Shown: positions 7,544 to 16,028 of the stretch, piece after piece
Layout of the letters: each line of letters begins with the position of its first letter
How positions within the stretch are numbered: the first letter of the stretch is position 1
Origin: DATLYF01 sp035575095
GTDB lineage: Bacteria > Pseudomonadota > Gammaproteobacteria > Competibacterales > Competibacteraceae
DNA length: 37,707 nt
Assembly (NCBI GenBank): GCA_035575095.1
Contig: DATLYF010000025.1
Location: 1 to 37,707 of the forward strand
Direction of reading: 5' to 3'
Notes under the pieces: model-generated
The model's database searches: none
What the model saw: the letters and a program-made list of their open reading frames with translations, nothing else
What the model was told of the DNA's origin: nothing
Position numbers and translations under genes: made by a program

Positions 7544-7684
7544 GTTTCGCTGCGCGATGCCAAAGCTGTTTCGGCTCACATTCGGCAGTTGAGCTTCGTA
7601 TCGGCCTAAAAGAAGCGGAAAATCGCCTTTTAAGTATTTTGAATTGGAGCTGAAATTGTCTGAAATGGACGCGAAGGGGGGAAA

Positions 7685-9088
7685 ATGCGTACTCTGCGGC
7701 TTTTTCTAGGGCAGTCGATTTCTCCGCCGTTTTTGCTGCTGATTTTGCTGGAAACATTGGAATGCGCGCTGGCAGTTTATCTGGGCGTGGAGTTGCGCTT
7801 TCATGAAAGCAGTCTGGAGGCGCGCAGCAGCATCGAGCCGTTGTGGCCCAAAGCCGTGCTGTTCGCCAGTTTTATGGTCGCCGGCATGGGCGCCATGGGG
7901 CTCTATTACCGCGGTTTTCGTGAGCGCCCGCTGAGCCTGCTGCTGCGCGTGGTGGTCGGCTGCTCGGCGGGACTGTTGGCCCTGACTCTGCTGTTTTATG
8001 TCATGCCCACCCTGTTCTTCGGGCGCGGCGTGATGGGTCTGGCCCTGCTTCTGAGCGTGCTCGGCGTGTTCCTGACCCACTCGCTGTTCTTCGCCATGAT
8101 GGACCAGGAGGCGCTCAAGCGTCGGGTCATGGTGCTGGGAGTGGGCAACCGGGCCAACCTGATCGAGACGCGTTTGCGGCGCCAGTCCGACCGGCGCGGC
8201 TTTACCATCGTCGGCTACCGCGACCTGGGCGGCGATCCGCTGCTAGTCGATAGCCGCAAGCTCATTCGGGACACGCTGTCGCTGCCGCAACTGGTGCGCA
8301 AATACCGCATCGACGAGATCGTGGTGGCGGTCGACGACCGCCGCCACGTGCTGCCCATGGACGAACTCATGGAGTGCCGGATGCGCGGCGTTGAGATGAC
8401 CGAACTGCCGATGTTCTTCGAGCGCGAGACCGGCCGGGTGATGCTCGACATCCTCAGCCCGAGCTGGTTTGTGTTTTCCGAGGGCTTCACCTACAACACC
8501 GTGCAGGTGCTGATCAAGCGCGGCTTCGACGTCGCCGTCAGCCTGCTGCTGCTGGCCGTGACCTGGCCGCTGATGCTGGTCACCGCGCTGGCGATCGTCA
8601 TCGAGAGCGGTCGGCCGGTGTTCTACCGCCAGTTACGGGTAGGGGTGAACGGCAGCGTGTTCCAACTGCTCAAGTTCCGCAGCATGCGCCCCGATGCCGA
8701 GGGCGACGGCCGCGCCCGCTGGGCAGCGAAGAACGATAGCCGGGTGACGCGGGTGGGGGCGGTGATCCGCAAGCTGCGCATCGACGAGCTGCCCCAGGTC
8801 TTCAACGTGCTCAGGGGCGACATGAGCTTCGTCGGCCCGCGCCCCGAGCGGCCCGAGTTCACCCAGGAGCTGGCGCTCAAGATCCCTTATTACCAGGAAC
8901 GTCACCGGGTCAAGCCTGGTATAACCGGATGGGCGCAAATCCGCTATCCCTACGGGGCTACGGTCCAGGATGCCATGGAAAAGCTGCAATATGACCTATA
9001 CTACACGAAGAATCACAGCTTTTTGCTGGATATTTCGGTATTGGTGCAAACTGCCGAAGTCATCCTCTTCGGTAAGGGGGCAAGATGA
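7685..9088 (+). CDS. Undecaprenyl-phosphate sugar phosphotransferase, XrtA/EpsB type
   Basis: Initiating enzyme of EPS synthesis: transfers a sugar-1-phosphate from a nucleotide sugar to undecaprenyl phosphate at the inner membrane. The 467-residue protein has the polyprenyl phosphoglycosyltransferase layout. Four or five N-terminal membrane helices (about residues 14-140) come first, then a CoA-binding-like middle domain starting RRVMVLGVGNRA. A further helix near 275-310 follows, then the catalytic domain with FRSMRPDAE, KLRIDELPQVFNVLRGDMS and VGPRPERPEF. It reads like the TIGR03013-type sugar transferase found at XrtA/PEP-CTERM loci rather than WcaJ. It is the first gene after the 456-bp leader and so the likely head of the EPS operon. 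The start ATG is preceded by GAAGGGGGG. Confidence 0.93.
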   Translation: MRTLRLFLGQSISPPFLLLILLETLECALAVYLGVELRFHESSLEARSSIEPLWPKAVLFASFMVAGMGAMGLYYRGFRERPLSLLLRVVVGCSAGLLALTLLFYVMPTLFFGRGVMGLALLLSVLGVFLTHSLFFAMMDQEALKRRVMVLGVGNRANLIETRLRRQSDRRGFTIVGYRDLGGDPLLVDSRKLIRDTLSLPQLVRKYRIDEIVVAVDDRRHVLPMDELMECRMRGVEMTELPMFFERETGRVMLDILSPSWFVFSEGFTYNTVQVLIKRGFDVAVSLLLLAVTWPLMLVTALAIVIESGRPVFYRQLRVGVNGSVFQLLKFRSMRPDAEGDGRARWAAKNDSRVTRVGAVIRKLRIDELPQVFNVLRGDMSFVGPRPERPEFTQELALKIPYYQERHRVKPGITGWAQIRYPYGATVQDAMEKLQYDLYYTKNHSFLLDISVLVQTAEVILFGKGAR

Positions 9089-9135
9089 AGTTTAGTTTTA
9101 TTGGGTGATTTTTTGTCAAAAAAGGCGGGATTTGG

Positions 9136-9831
9136 ATGGAATTTGAAAAGCTTGTTATTCGCAATCCACCCGAAATAGGAAATCCGCTAGTGAAACATGT
9201 TGGGCTAATATGGAAATGGGGTGGCCTGATTTTGGTGGTAAGCCTGTTCGGTGGTATGACTGGCTGTGCCGCGCCGAATCAGAAGCTGCTGGCCGAGGCG
9301 CAGGCGGCGGCGGCTGAAGGAAATTACGAATACATAATCGGCCCCGGTGACCGATTGAATATTTTCGTCTGGCGCAATCCCGAGGTCTCCATCGAAGGCG
9401 TTCCGGTGCGGCCGGACGGCAAGATCTCCACCCCTCTGGTGGAGGAGATCGAGGCCAGCGGCAAGACCCCTCATGACCTGGCTCGGGACATCGAAAAGCG
9501 CCTGCAAACCTATATCAAGAACCCCTTCGTCACTGTCACCGTGGTCGATTTCGTCGGACGTTACGACCGCCAGGTGCGGGTGGTGGGCGAGGCGACCACG
9601 CCCCAGGCCCTGCCGTTCCGGCAGAAGATGACGCTGTTGGACGTCATGATCGCCGTCGGCGGGCTGACCGAGTTTGCCGCCGGCAACAGGGCTACCGTCG
9701 TGCGCGAGCTCAACGGTCAGCGTGTCAACATACCGGTGCGCCTGGAGGATCTGCTCAAGGACGGCGACATCAGCGCCAACATAGAGATGATGCCGGGCGA
9801 CATCCTCATCATCCCCGAGTCCTGGTTCTAG
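9136..9831 (+). CDS. Wza-like polysaccharide export lipoprotein (XrtA type)
   Basis: Outer-membrane or periplasmic export protein that forms the outlet channel for EPS. A hydrophobic stretch ends in the lipobox MTGC (C44), predicting a lipoprotein. Next come a Poly_export domain (about residues 63-140, YIIGPGDRLNIFVW) and one SLBB domain (about 147-225, VRVVGEATTPQAL). The protein lacks Wza's extra SLBB repeat and C-terminal helix, as in the shorter XrtA-associated exporters. The ATG at 9136 gives 18 polar residues before the signal peptide. A GTG at 9190, with AGGA nine bases upstream, would give a 26-residue lipoprotein signal beginning VKHVGL and is a serious alternative start. The gap before it (9089-9135) is AT-rich. 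Confidence 0.9.
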   Translation: MEFEKLVIRNPPEIGNPLVKHVGLIWKWGGLILVVSLFGGMTGCAAPNQKLLAEAQAAAAEGNYEYIIGPGDRLNIFVWRNPEVSIEGVPVRPDGKISTPLVEEIEASGKTPHDLARDIEKRLQTYIKNPFVTVTVVDFVGRYDRQVRVVGEATTPQALPFRQKMTLLDVMIAVGGLTEFAAGNRATVVRELNGQRVNIPVRLEDLLKDGDISANIEMMPGDILIIPESWF

Positions 9832-9844
9832 GAGGGCACTGGCC

Positions 9845-10801
9845 GTGATCGCCATCCAGCCTCGTACAGCCGCCCTAGCAGGCCCGCCGGCGCGGGCGGA
9901 CAGCGCCTGCCTGGTGGGTATGCTGGTGTTTCTGCTCTGCTGCAGCGACGTTCGCGCGGCGTCCGCCGGCCACGATGCCCAGGAGCCCGACTGGCAGACT
10001 CTGCTGCGCAAGCGCGGCCCGCAGGAGCAGACCGAATGGGGATTGCGTTACGAGCACGGCGAGGGCGTGTCCCAGGACTACGGCCGTGCCATCCAGCTGT
10101 ATTGCGCGGCGGCCCGCCGCGGCTATGTTCTGGCCCAGTACCAACTGGGCTGGATATACGCCAACGGCCGCGGCGTGGAGCGGGACGAGGCGCTGGCCGC
10201 GGCCTGGTTCCAACTGGCGGCGGCGCAAGGGGATGATCAGTCGCAGCGCATGCTGGCGGTGCTCGGCCCGGCACCCCGTGGCATCCGGCCTGCCTGCCGC
10301 CAGCCGGTGCGGACGCCCGAGGTATATCTGGCCGATCAGGAGCCATCGCCACAGCGCCGTCAGGTGGAGGGCTGGGTGCAGCAGTTGGCGCCGCGCTATG
10401 GCCTGGATCCCGAGCTGGTGCTGGCGATAATCCAGGTGGAGTCGGCCTTCGACAGCAATGCCCGTTCCCACAAGAACGCGCAGGGACTGATGCAGTTGAT
10501 TCCAGAGACCGCCGACCGTTTCGGTGTGCGCGATCCTTACGATCCGGTGCAGAACCTGCACGGCGGCATGGCCTATATGAGTTGGCTGCTGGATCTGTTC
10601 CAGTGCGACCTGCGGCTGGCCCTGGCGGCTTACAACGCGGGGGAAAAGGCGGTGCAGCGCTATGCAGGGATACCGCCCTATGCGGAGACACAGCAGTATG
10701 TAACACGTATCACCCGGCTGTACGGGCGCACCAAAGTGGCGTATGGCAAGCGGGAGCAGACATGTGTAGCGCTGACCTCGGCGGCGCAAGCGCTGCACTG
10801 A
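9845..10801 (+). CDS. Periplasmic Sel1-repeat and SLT-domain lytic transglycosylase
   Basis: Predicted to cleave peptidoglycan glycan strands, perhaps to let the EPS export complex cross the wall. The 318-residue protein has a hydrophobic N-terminal segment (about 21-39) consistent with a signal peptide. Two Sel1-like repeats (about 58-140; GLRYEHGEGV and LGWIYANGRGV) precede a C-terminal SLT domain (about 172-295). The catalytic Glu is E199 in the segment IIQVESAFD, followed by AQGLMQLIPETA and AAYNAGEKAV, all typical of the family. It starts at a GTG 14 bp after the export lipoprotein, with GGAGGG just upstream, so the two are translationally close. The fusion of Sel1 repeats to SLT between wza- and wzc-type genes suggests a dedicated role in EPS assembly. 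Confidence 0.88.
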   Translation: MIAIQPRTAALAGPPARADSACLVGMLVFLLCCSDVRAASAGHDAQEPDWQTLLRKRGPQEQTEWGLRYEHGEGVSQDYGRAIQLYCAAARRGYVLAQYQLGWIYANGRGVERDEALAAAWFQLAAAQGDDQSQRMLAVLGPAPRGIRPACRQPVRTPEVYLADQEPSPQRRQVEGWVQQLAPRYGLDPELVLAIIQVESAFDSNARSHKNAQGLMQLIPETADRFGVRDPYDPVQNLHGGMAYMSWLLDLFQCDLRLALAAYNAGEKAVQRYAGIPPYAETQQYVTRITRLYGRTKVAYGKREQTCVALTSAAQALH

Positions 10802-10855
10802 GCGCCGGGAGCTAAGGCCGTCCATTGCAGCTGGTGTTTGAGAGGTACCCTGACG

Positions 10856-12436
10856 ATGCACAAGGGTTTCGCAGAATTGCTAGGTCATGTCGAGGCGGTT
10901 TGGCGCTATCGCTGGTACATGCTGCTGACTGCCACGATGGTCTGTGTGCTGGGCTGGGGGGCGTTGTTCGTGATGCCGGACACCTACCGGTCCGAGGCCA
11001 AGATCTACCTCGATACCCAGACCATCCTCAAGCCGCTGCTCAGGGGACTGGCCGTAGACAGCAACATCGCCCAGCAGACGGCCCTGCTGATGCGGCGCAC
11101 GCTGCTCAGCCGCCCGCATCTAGAGAAAGTGATCCGCGAGACTGGCTTGCGCGAGGAGGCCACGACGCCGCAGCAGATGGAGGAGTTGCTGCGGCGCCTC
11201 ACCGACAAGATCACCGTCGACGGCAGCGAGGTGACCAACATCTATACCATCGCCTACCAGCACAGCTCGCCGCAGGTCGCCCGCGACGTAGTCGAGCGCC
11301 TGGTCAATCTCTTCTTGGTGGCCACCCAGGAGGCTGAGCGCGCCGACTCGGACAAGGCCCAGCGTTTTCTGGAGGATCAGATCGAGGAATACAAGGTGCG
11401 GCTGGAGGGGGCCGAAGCTCGGCTGGAGGAGTTCAAGCGCCAGAACGTCGGTCTCATGCCCGAGCAGGGACGGACCTATTTCGAGCAGATCACCATCATT
11501 TCCCGTGATTTACGCACCGCCGAGATGGAGCTGCGCGAGGCCGAGAACCGCCGCGACGAATTGCGCCAGCAGCTAAAGGACGTGCAGGAGACCGTGCAGG
11601 ATGTCGGCGAGGGCAGCGACGGTGCCCTAGGCCCCCTGGACGAGCGCATCCATACCATGGAGTCACGGCTCGATGAGCTGCTACTGCAATACACTGAGCA
11701 GCATCCCGACGTCATTTCCACGCGCGATACCTTGGCGCAACTGCGCGAGGCGCGGCAGCAGCAGGTCCAGCAACTGCAGCGCGGTGGCAATCCGGCCATC
11801 CTGGTACAGAGTCCGGTCTATCAGGAGCTCAAGGTTGCGCTCGGCACCGCCGAGGCCGACGTGGCAGCGCGTCGGGTGCGGGTGGCGGAATTCCAGGGGC
11901 GGCTGACGGAGCTACAACAGCTCGTGGATACCATCCCCAAGGTGGAGGCGGAGCTGGCCAAGCTCAACCGTGACTACGAGGTGAACAAGGAAAACTACGC
12001 CGAACTGGTGCGGCGGCGCGAATCGGCCAAGATTTCCGACAAAGTCGGCAACAATCCCGACAACACCCAGTTCAAGATCATCGAGCCGCCGGAGCTGCCG
12101 CAGGTGCCGGTCAGTCCCAAGCGGAGTTTGTTGGCCACCGCCGTCCTGTTGGGCGGGCTGGGCGCCGGTGCCGCCCTAGCCTGGCTGCTCGGCCAGGGGC
12201 GGCCCACCTTCCGCGACTGGCGCAGCCTGCGCGAGTTCACCGGCCTGCCGGTGCTGGGCAGCGTGACCCGGGTAGTATCGCCAATGCAGACGCTGGCCCA
12301 ACGCGCCGAGTTGTTGGCGTTCGGTCTGGCCTGTTTGGGATTGCTGGCACTCTACGCCGGTGTGATCGTGTTGCCGATGATGCAAGCGGAGCGAATCGCC
12401 GCTCTGCTGGCAATGCTGCAGGAGGCACTGCGATGA
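10856..12436 (+). CDS. Polysaccharide chain-length determinant, XrtA type (Wzc N-terminal half)
   Basis: Inner-membrane polysaccharide co-polymerase that controls EPS chain length and couples polymerisation to export. The 526-residue protein has a first membrane helix at about 21-40, the Wzz-like region MPDTYRSEAKIYLD, a long periplasmic coiled coil (about 165-400), the Pro-rich PQVPVSPKR segment before a membrane helix near 425-450, and one more helix near 486-509. The extra C-terminal helix and lack of a kinase domain fit the XrtA-associated (TIGR03007-like) type. The kinase is encoded separately by the next gene, with an ATGA overlap. ATG 10856 was chosen over a TTG at 10838 because GAGAGG lies at 10840-10845, inside the longer version. 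Confidence 0.93.
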   Translation: MHKGFAELLGHVEAVWRYRWYMLLTATMVCVLGWGALFVMPDTYRSEAKIYLDTQTILKPLLRGLAVDSNIAQQTALLMRRTLLSRPHLEKVIRETGLREEATTPQQMEELLRRLTDKITVDGSEVTNIYTIAYQHSSPQVARDVVERLVNLFLVATQEAERADSDKAQRFLEDQIEEYKVRLEGAEARLEEFKRQNVGLMPEQGRTYFEQITIISRDLRTAEMELREAENRRDELRQQLKDVQETVQDVGEGSDGALGPLDERIHTMESRLDELLLQYTEQHPDVISTRDTLAQLREARQQQVQQLQRGGNPAILVQSPVYQELKVALGTAEADVAARRVRVAEFQGRLTELQQLVDTIPKVEAELAKLNRDYEVNKENYAELVRRRESAKISDKVGNNPDNTQFKIIEPPELPQVPVSPKRSLLATAVLLGGLGAGAALAWLLGQGRPTFRDWRSLREFTGLPVLGSVTRVVSPMQTLAQRAELLAFGLACLGLLALYAGVIVLPMMQAERIAALLAMLQEALR

Positions 12437-13281
12437 ATGGTATCGAACAGACAATGGGAGGCCTGGATATGCTGCAGGCCAAGGATGAAGCGACACTGGG
12501 ACTGATCCCGAATGGGGTGGGCACACCGCATCGCGCCGGCAGCGGCCAGCGCGTCGATCTGGACCTGAAGCGGCTGGGCACGGCCGGTCTGCTGGTGCCG
12601 GGGCGTGCCACCACACTGCAGGCCGAGGAGTACCGGCGCATCCGCCGTACCCTGCTGTCCAATGCTTTCCTGCCCCGGACCGAGGGCGAGGCGCGCAGCA
12701 ACCTGATCATGATCACCAGCGCCCTGCCCAACGAAGGCAAGACCTTTACCACCATCAACTTAGCCCTGAGCATTGCCAACGGCCGCGACCGGCGGGTGCT
12801 GCTGGTGGATGCCGATGTCACCAAGCCCGATGTGGAGAAGCGCTTGGGTATCAGCGTCCACAAGGGATTGGCCGACTTCCTGGCGGAGGATGCGCTGAGC
12901 CTGGAGGAGGTATTGCTGGAGACCAACATCCCGGGTTTTTCTCTGCTGCCGGCAGGGCCCTACCGTCCGGAAGCCACCGAGCTCTTGGCGAGCAACCGCA
13001 TGCGCACGCTGGTCGGCGAGCTGGCGACGCGTTTTGCCGACGATGTGGTACTGTTCGACGGACCGCCACTGCTACCCAGCAGCGACGCCATCGCCTTGTC
13101 TGCTTTGGTGGGGCAGATCGTAGTGGTGGTGGCTGCCGAGGAGACGGCCAAGGATGCGCTACGCGATGCTCTCGAAATGCTTGATGCGAGCAAGATTGCA
13201 GGATTGATCCTGAACAAAGGACGCAAGCCCTTCGCCGGCAATTATCTCGGCTATGGTTATCCCATGAGCGGCGGCAGTTGA
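12433..13281 (+). CDS. EPS tyrosine autokinase (BY-kinase), XrtA type
   Basis: Cytoplasmic tyrosine kinase partner of the chain-length protein; its phosphorylation cycle gates polymerisation and export. The 282-residue protein has the BY-kinase motifs: Walker A SALPNEGKT (96-104), Walker A' VLLVDADVTKPD (122-133) and Walker B VVLFDGPP (205-212). The N-terminal region carries EEYRRIRRTLL, the segment by which such kinases oligomerise. The C-terminus has a small tyrosine cluster (Y271, Y274, Y276), a likely autophosphorylation tail much shorter than in Wzc. Start overlaps the previous stop by four bases. It resembles the TIGR03018-type kinase of XrtA loci. Confidence 0.92.
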   Translation: MNGIEQTMGGLDMLQAKDEATLGLIPNGVGTPHRAGSGQRVDLDLKRLGTAGLLVPGRATTLQAEEYRRIRRTLLSNAFLPRTEGEARSNLIMITSALPNEGKTFTTINLALSIANGRDRRVLLVDADVTKPDVEKRLGISVHKGLADFLAEDALSLEEVLLETNIPGFSLLPAGPYRPEATELLASNRMRTLVGELATRFADDVVLFDGPPLLPSSDAIALSALVGQIVVVVAAEETAKDALRDALEMLDASKIAGLILNKGRKPFAGNYLGYGYPMSGGS

Positions 13282-13291
13282 CGGAGGAGGC

Positions 13292-14722
13292 ATGCCGAAT
13301 AACAAGCTTGGAAGAGAATCATTGAGACTGGCGGTGTTGATGGCGTTGGCGAGCGGAGGCGCCAGCGCCTGGGCCGACTGGGAGTTCACCCCTCGCATTT
13401 CCGTCTCGGAGACTTATACCGACAACGTCACCCAGGCGCCGCGGGGTTTCGAGCGCGACGACTGGATCACTTCGGTCAATCCCGGCTTCACTCTGGACGT
13501 CGATGGCGAGCGTCTCGACCTGCTGGCCAACTACGACCTGGAGGCGTTGTATTACATCGACAACAGCGATGGCAACGACCTCTATCACCGCTTCACCGCC
13601 GACGGCCGCGCCGAACTGCTCAAGGACAGGCTGTTCCTGGACGCCCGCGGCCTCTATACCCAGCAGATCGTCAACCCGGAAGCGCCGGCGGCCCTGAGCA
13701 ACTTGTTCCTGGTCGGCAACCGCACCGACGTGTTCGCCTATAGCGTCAGCCCTTACTACAAGCAGGAGATCGGCAACCTCGCCCTGGCCGAGTTGCGCTA
13801 CGGCTACAGCAGCGTGGACTACGAAGACGAGGATCTGAGCGACAGCGAAGGCAACCGGGTGGAGCTTCTGGCGAGCAGCCTGCCGCGCAGCGACGGGCGG
13901 GGCTGGGTGGCCGACTACGCCTACGACAAGCTGGAGTTCGACGACTTTCCGGATGCCCGCTTCGAGCGCGTGACCCTCGGTCTGCGTCAGCCGCTGACCG
14001 GGCGCACCAGCCTGCTGTTGGGGGTGGGCTACGAGGACAACGAGTTTGAGCAGGCGCCAGGCGCCGAAGACCCTTCGGGTTTCCTGTGGACTGTAGGACT
14101 CGCCTGGAATCCGAGCACGCTCACGTCCCTGGAGGTGGGCGTCGGCGAACGCTTCTTCGGCAATACCTATTTCCTGCGCTTCGATCACCGTACCCGCTAT
14201 GGCACCTGGAGCGTGCGCTACGAGGAGGATCTGGCCAGCACCGCCCAGCTCGAGATCGACCGCGAACTGCTCAGCCCGACCCGGCTCGATGAGACAGGGT
14301 TCCTGGAGCGGCCTTTGGTCGGTTTCCCGCGCATCACGCCGGAGATCTTCCTGCAGAAGCTCCTGGTCGGTTCCTACACCTATGAGCGCGGCACCTCGCG
14401 GGTCGATGTCGATGCCTACAACGTCCGCCGCGAGTTCGAAGTCAGCGGCGACGAGGACAACGAGACCGGCGCGGTGGCGACCTGGACCTGGGGCTTCGCT
14501 CCGCGCACCGATCTGATTCTGGGTGGCCGCTGGAGGCAGCGCGAGTTCTCCGATCTCGACCGGGTGGACAATGGCTACGGGGCCGATCTGAGCGTGGTCC
14601 AGGAATTCGGGGAGCGCGCCAGCGGTGGGGTGGGGTATCGCTACTATCGTCTGGACTCCGACGATCCGACGGTGGAGTACCGGGTGAACCTGCTCTTTGC
14701 CGAGTACAGCATGTCGTTCTGA
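13292..14722 (+). CDS. Outer-membrane beta-barrel protein of XrtA/PEP-CTERM-type EPS loci
   Basis: A 476-residue outer-membrane protein with an N-terminal signal peptide (to about residue 28, SAWA/DWEFTPR). Alternating hydrophobic strands follow and the last residues are EYSMSF, a C-terminal aromatic typical of beta-barrels recognised by the BAM machinery. The opening ISVSETYTDNV and the strand pattern resemble the TIGR03016-type outer-membrane proteins found next to the tyrosine kinase in XrtA loci. It may be the EPS outer-membrane porin or a scaffold for the export lipoprotein. A strong GGAGGAGG precedes the ATG. It is 10 bp after the kinase gene. Precise function is not established. Confidence 0.85.
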   Translation: MPNNKLGRESLRLAVLMALASGGASAWADWEFTPRISVSETYTDNVTQAPRGFERDDWITSVNPGFTLDVDGERLDLLANYDLEALYYIDNSDGNDLYHRFTADGRAELLKDRLFLDARGLYTQQIVNPEAPAALSNLFLVGNRTDVFAYSVSPYYKQEIGNLALAELRYGYSSVDYEDEDLSDSEGNRVELLASSLPRSDGRGWVADYAYDKLEFDDFPDARFERVTLGLRQPLTGRTSLLLGVGYEDNEFEQAPGAEDPSGFLWTVGLAWNPSTLTSLEVGVGERFFGNTYFLRFDHRTRYGTWSVRYEEDLASTAQLEIDRELLSPTRLDETGFLERPLVGFPRITPEIFLQKLLVGSYTYERGTSRVDVDAYNVRREFEVSGDEDNETGAVATWTWGFAPRTDLILGGRWRQREFSDLDRVDNGYGADLSVVQEFGERASGGVGYRYYRLDSDDPTVEYRVNLLFAEYSMSF

Positions 14723-14771
14723 ACCCCCGGCCCTAGGTCATCGTCCCGGGTCGGGCCGTCAAGGGGGGAGC

Positions 14772-16010
14772 ATGGTGCAAACACAGCGTGAGCGACCCGC
14801 TGCCGTGGTGGTGGGCGATCTCAACATCATCCGCAGCCTGGCGCTGGGCAGGGTGCCGGTGGTGCTGGCCACCTCGCCGGCCAACCGCACCGCCTTCCAT
14901 TCCCGGCACTGCGCGGCGGCGCATCTGACCCCTAGCCCCACCCAGGAGCCGGCCGCCTTCGTCGAGCGCCTGCTGGAGATCGGCCGCACTCTCGCGGACC
15001 AGCGGCCGGTGCTGTTCTACAACGGCGATGCCGATCTCATCGCCATCTCCAACGCCCGCGAGCGGCTCGCGCCCTATTACCGCTTCCTCATGCCGCCACG
15101 CGAGCTGATCGATCAGCTCACCGACAAGCAGTCCTTCGCCGAACTGGCCCGGGAACGTGGGCTGCCGGTGCCGGCTAGCATTATCTATCGGGCCGGCGGC
15201 GACCCTGTCGAAGTGCTCGCGGGCGCCCGCTATCCCTGCGTAGTGAAGCCGGCCTCGCGGGTGGGCTGGTTCACCTCGCTGCTAGTAGAGTATTACGGCA
15301 AGCCGCAGAAGGCTCTGCGCGTCGACGACCGGGCAGCGCTGGAGCGGTTGCTGCCGCTCCTCGACCGCAGCGGCGGCGCTTTCCTGGTGCAACAGCTCAT
15401 CCCCGGCGGCGAGGGGCAGGTGCTGAGCTACCACAGCTATGTCAGCCGCGACGGCCGCCTGGCCGGCGAATATACCGGCCGCAAGATCCGCACCTATCCG
15501 CTGCACTACGGCATCAGCAGTTGCGTGGAAGTGACCGAACTGCCAGCGGTGCGGGAGGCGGGGCGGCGCATCCTGGAGCGGCTGCCGTGTGTTGGCGTGG
15601 CGAAAATGGATTTCAAGCGCCACCCCGAGACCGGCGAGCTGTTCCTGCTAGAGATCAATCCGCGTTTCAACCTGTGGAACTACCCAGCGGCAGTGGCCGG
15701 GGTCAACCTGCCGCTGCTGGCCTACCTGGACGCCCTGGGCGAGCTGCCCGCCGGCCTGGCCCATATCCACCGTCCGGTGAAGTGGATCGATGGCCCGGCC
15801 GAGCTGGGTGCGCTGCGCGAGGCACGCCGCCAGGGGCTCGGTCTGGGGGCATGGCTGGCCAGCGTGCACGGCACCTGCGTTTATCAGACCTGGGCCTGGG
15901 ATGATCCCTGGCCCACCCTGTGGCATGCCGGCTGGCGTGCGCGACGCTTCCTCGGCCGGCGCTGGAGCCGGCTGTGGCAGGGTGCCGTGGGGTTGACGGT
16001 GCGGCGCTGA
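14772..16010 (+). CDS. ATP-grasp ligase of unknown substrate
   Basis: A 412-residue cytoplasmic protein with the ATP-grasp fold: an N-terminal pre-ATP-grasp region (about 1-110), then VVKP (157-160), the flexible loop FLVQQLIPGGEGQ, MDFK (279-282) and the Mg-binding EINPRFN (294-300). Such enzymes activate a carboxylate as an acyl phosphate and join it to an amine or thiol. The arrangement is nearest the carbamoyl-phosphate-synthase-like/D-aspartate-ligase type. The substrate is unknown; the next genes (phosphoesterase, FemAB-like, deacetylase) suggest it attaches an amino acid or similar group to the EPS or its precursor. It is not the NAGGN synthetase, which is longer and carries an N-terminal acetyltransferase. 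ATG 14772 has AAGGGGGG upstream; the longer frame from 14697 overlaps the previous gene. Confidence 0.8.
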   Translation: MVQTQRERPAAVVVGDLNIIRSLALGRVPVVLATSPANRTAFHSRHCAAAHLTPSPTQEPAAFVERLLEIGRTLADQRPVLFYNGDADLIAISNARERLAPYYRFLMPPRELIDQLTDKQSFAELARERGLPVPASIIYRAGGDPVEVLAGARYPCVVKPASRVGWFTSLLVEYYGKPQKALRVDDRAALERLLPLLDRSGGAFLVQQLIPGGEGQVLSYHSYVSRDGRLAGEYTGRKIRTYPLHYGISSCVEVTELPAVREAGRRILERLPCVGVAKMDFKRHPETGELFLLEINPRFNLWNYPAAVAGVNLPLLAYLDALGELPAGLAHIHRPVKWIDGPAELGALREARRQGLGLGAWLASVHGTCVYQTWAWDDPWPTLWHAGWRARRFLGRRWSRLWQGAVGLTVRR

Positions 16011-16028
16011 GGACAGCGGGAGCAGGCT

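Larger units (their letters stand above)
7229..7684 (+). other. 456-bp non-coding leader of the EPS locus
   Basis: No convincing gene is present; the short frames found here have no family character and no ribosome-binding site. The region is AT-richer at both ends than the surrounding genes. It contains an inverted repeat (7407-7420) and a candidate sigma-54 site (7528-7543). The size and position suggest the main regulatory region of the downstream EPS genes. Confidence 0.6.

Noticed and set aside
7229..7684. Small protein or cyclic-di-GMP riboswitch in the EPS leader
   Set aside because: Short frames lack ribosome-binding sites and family character, and no GEMM-like conserved core could be found.
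14723..14771. GC-rich partial hairpin between the outer-membrane barrel and ATP-grasp genes
   Set aside because: Pairing is interrupted and no T run follows, so it is not called as a terminator splitting the operon.
14772..16010. ATP-grasp gene as the missing N-acetylglutaminylglutamine synthetase
   Set aside because: That enzyme is longer and carries an N-terminal GNAT domain; this protein is 412 residues with no such domain and lies in the EPS operon 9 kb away.
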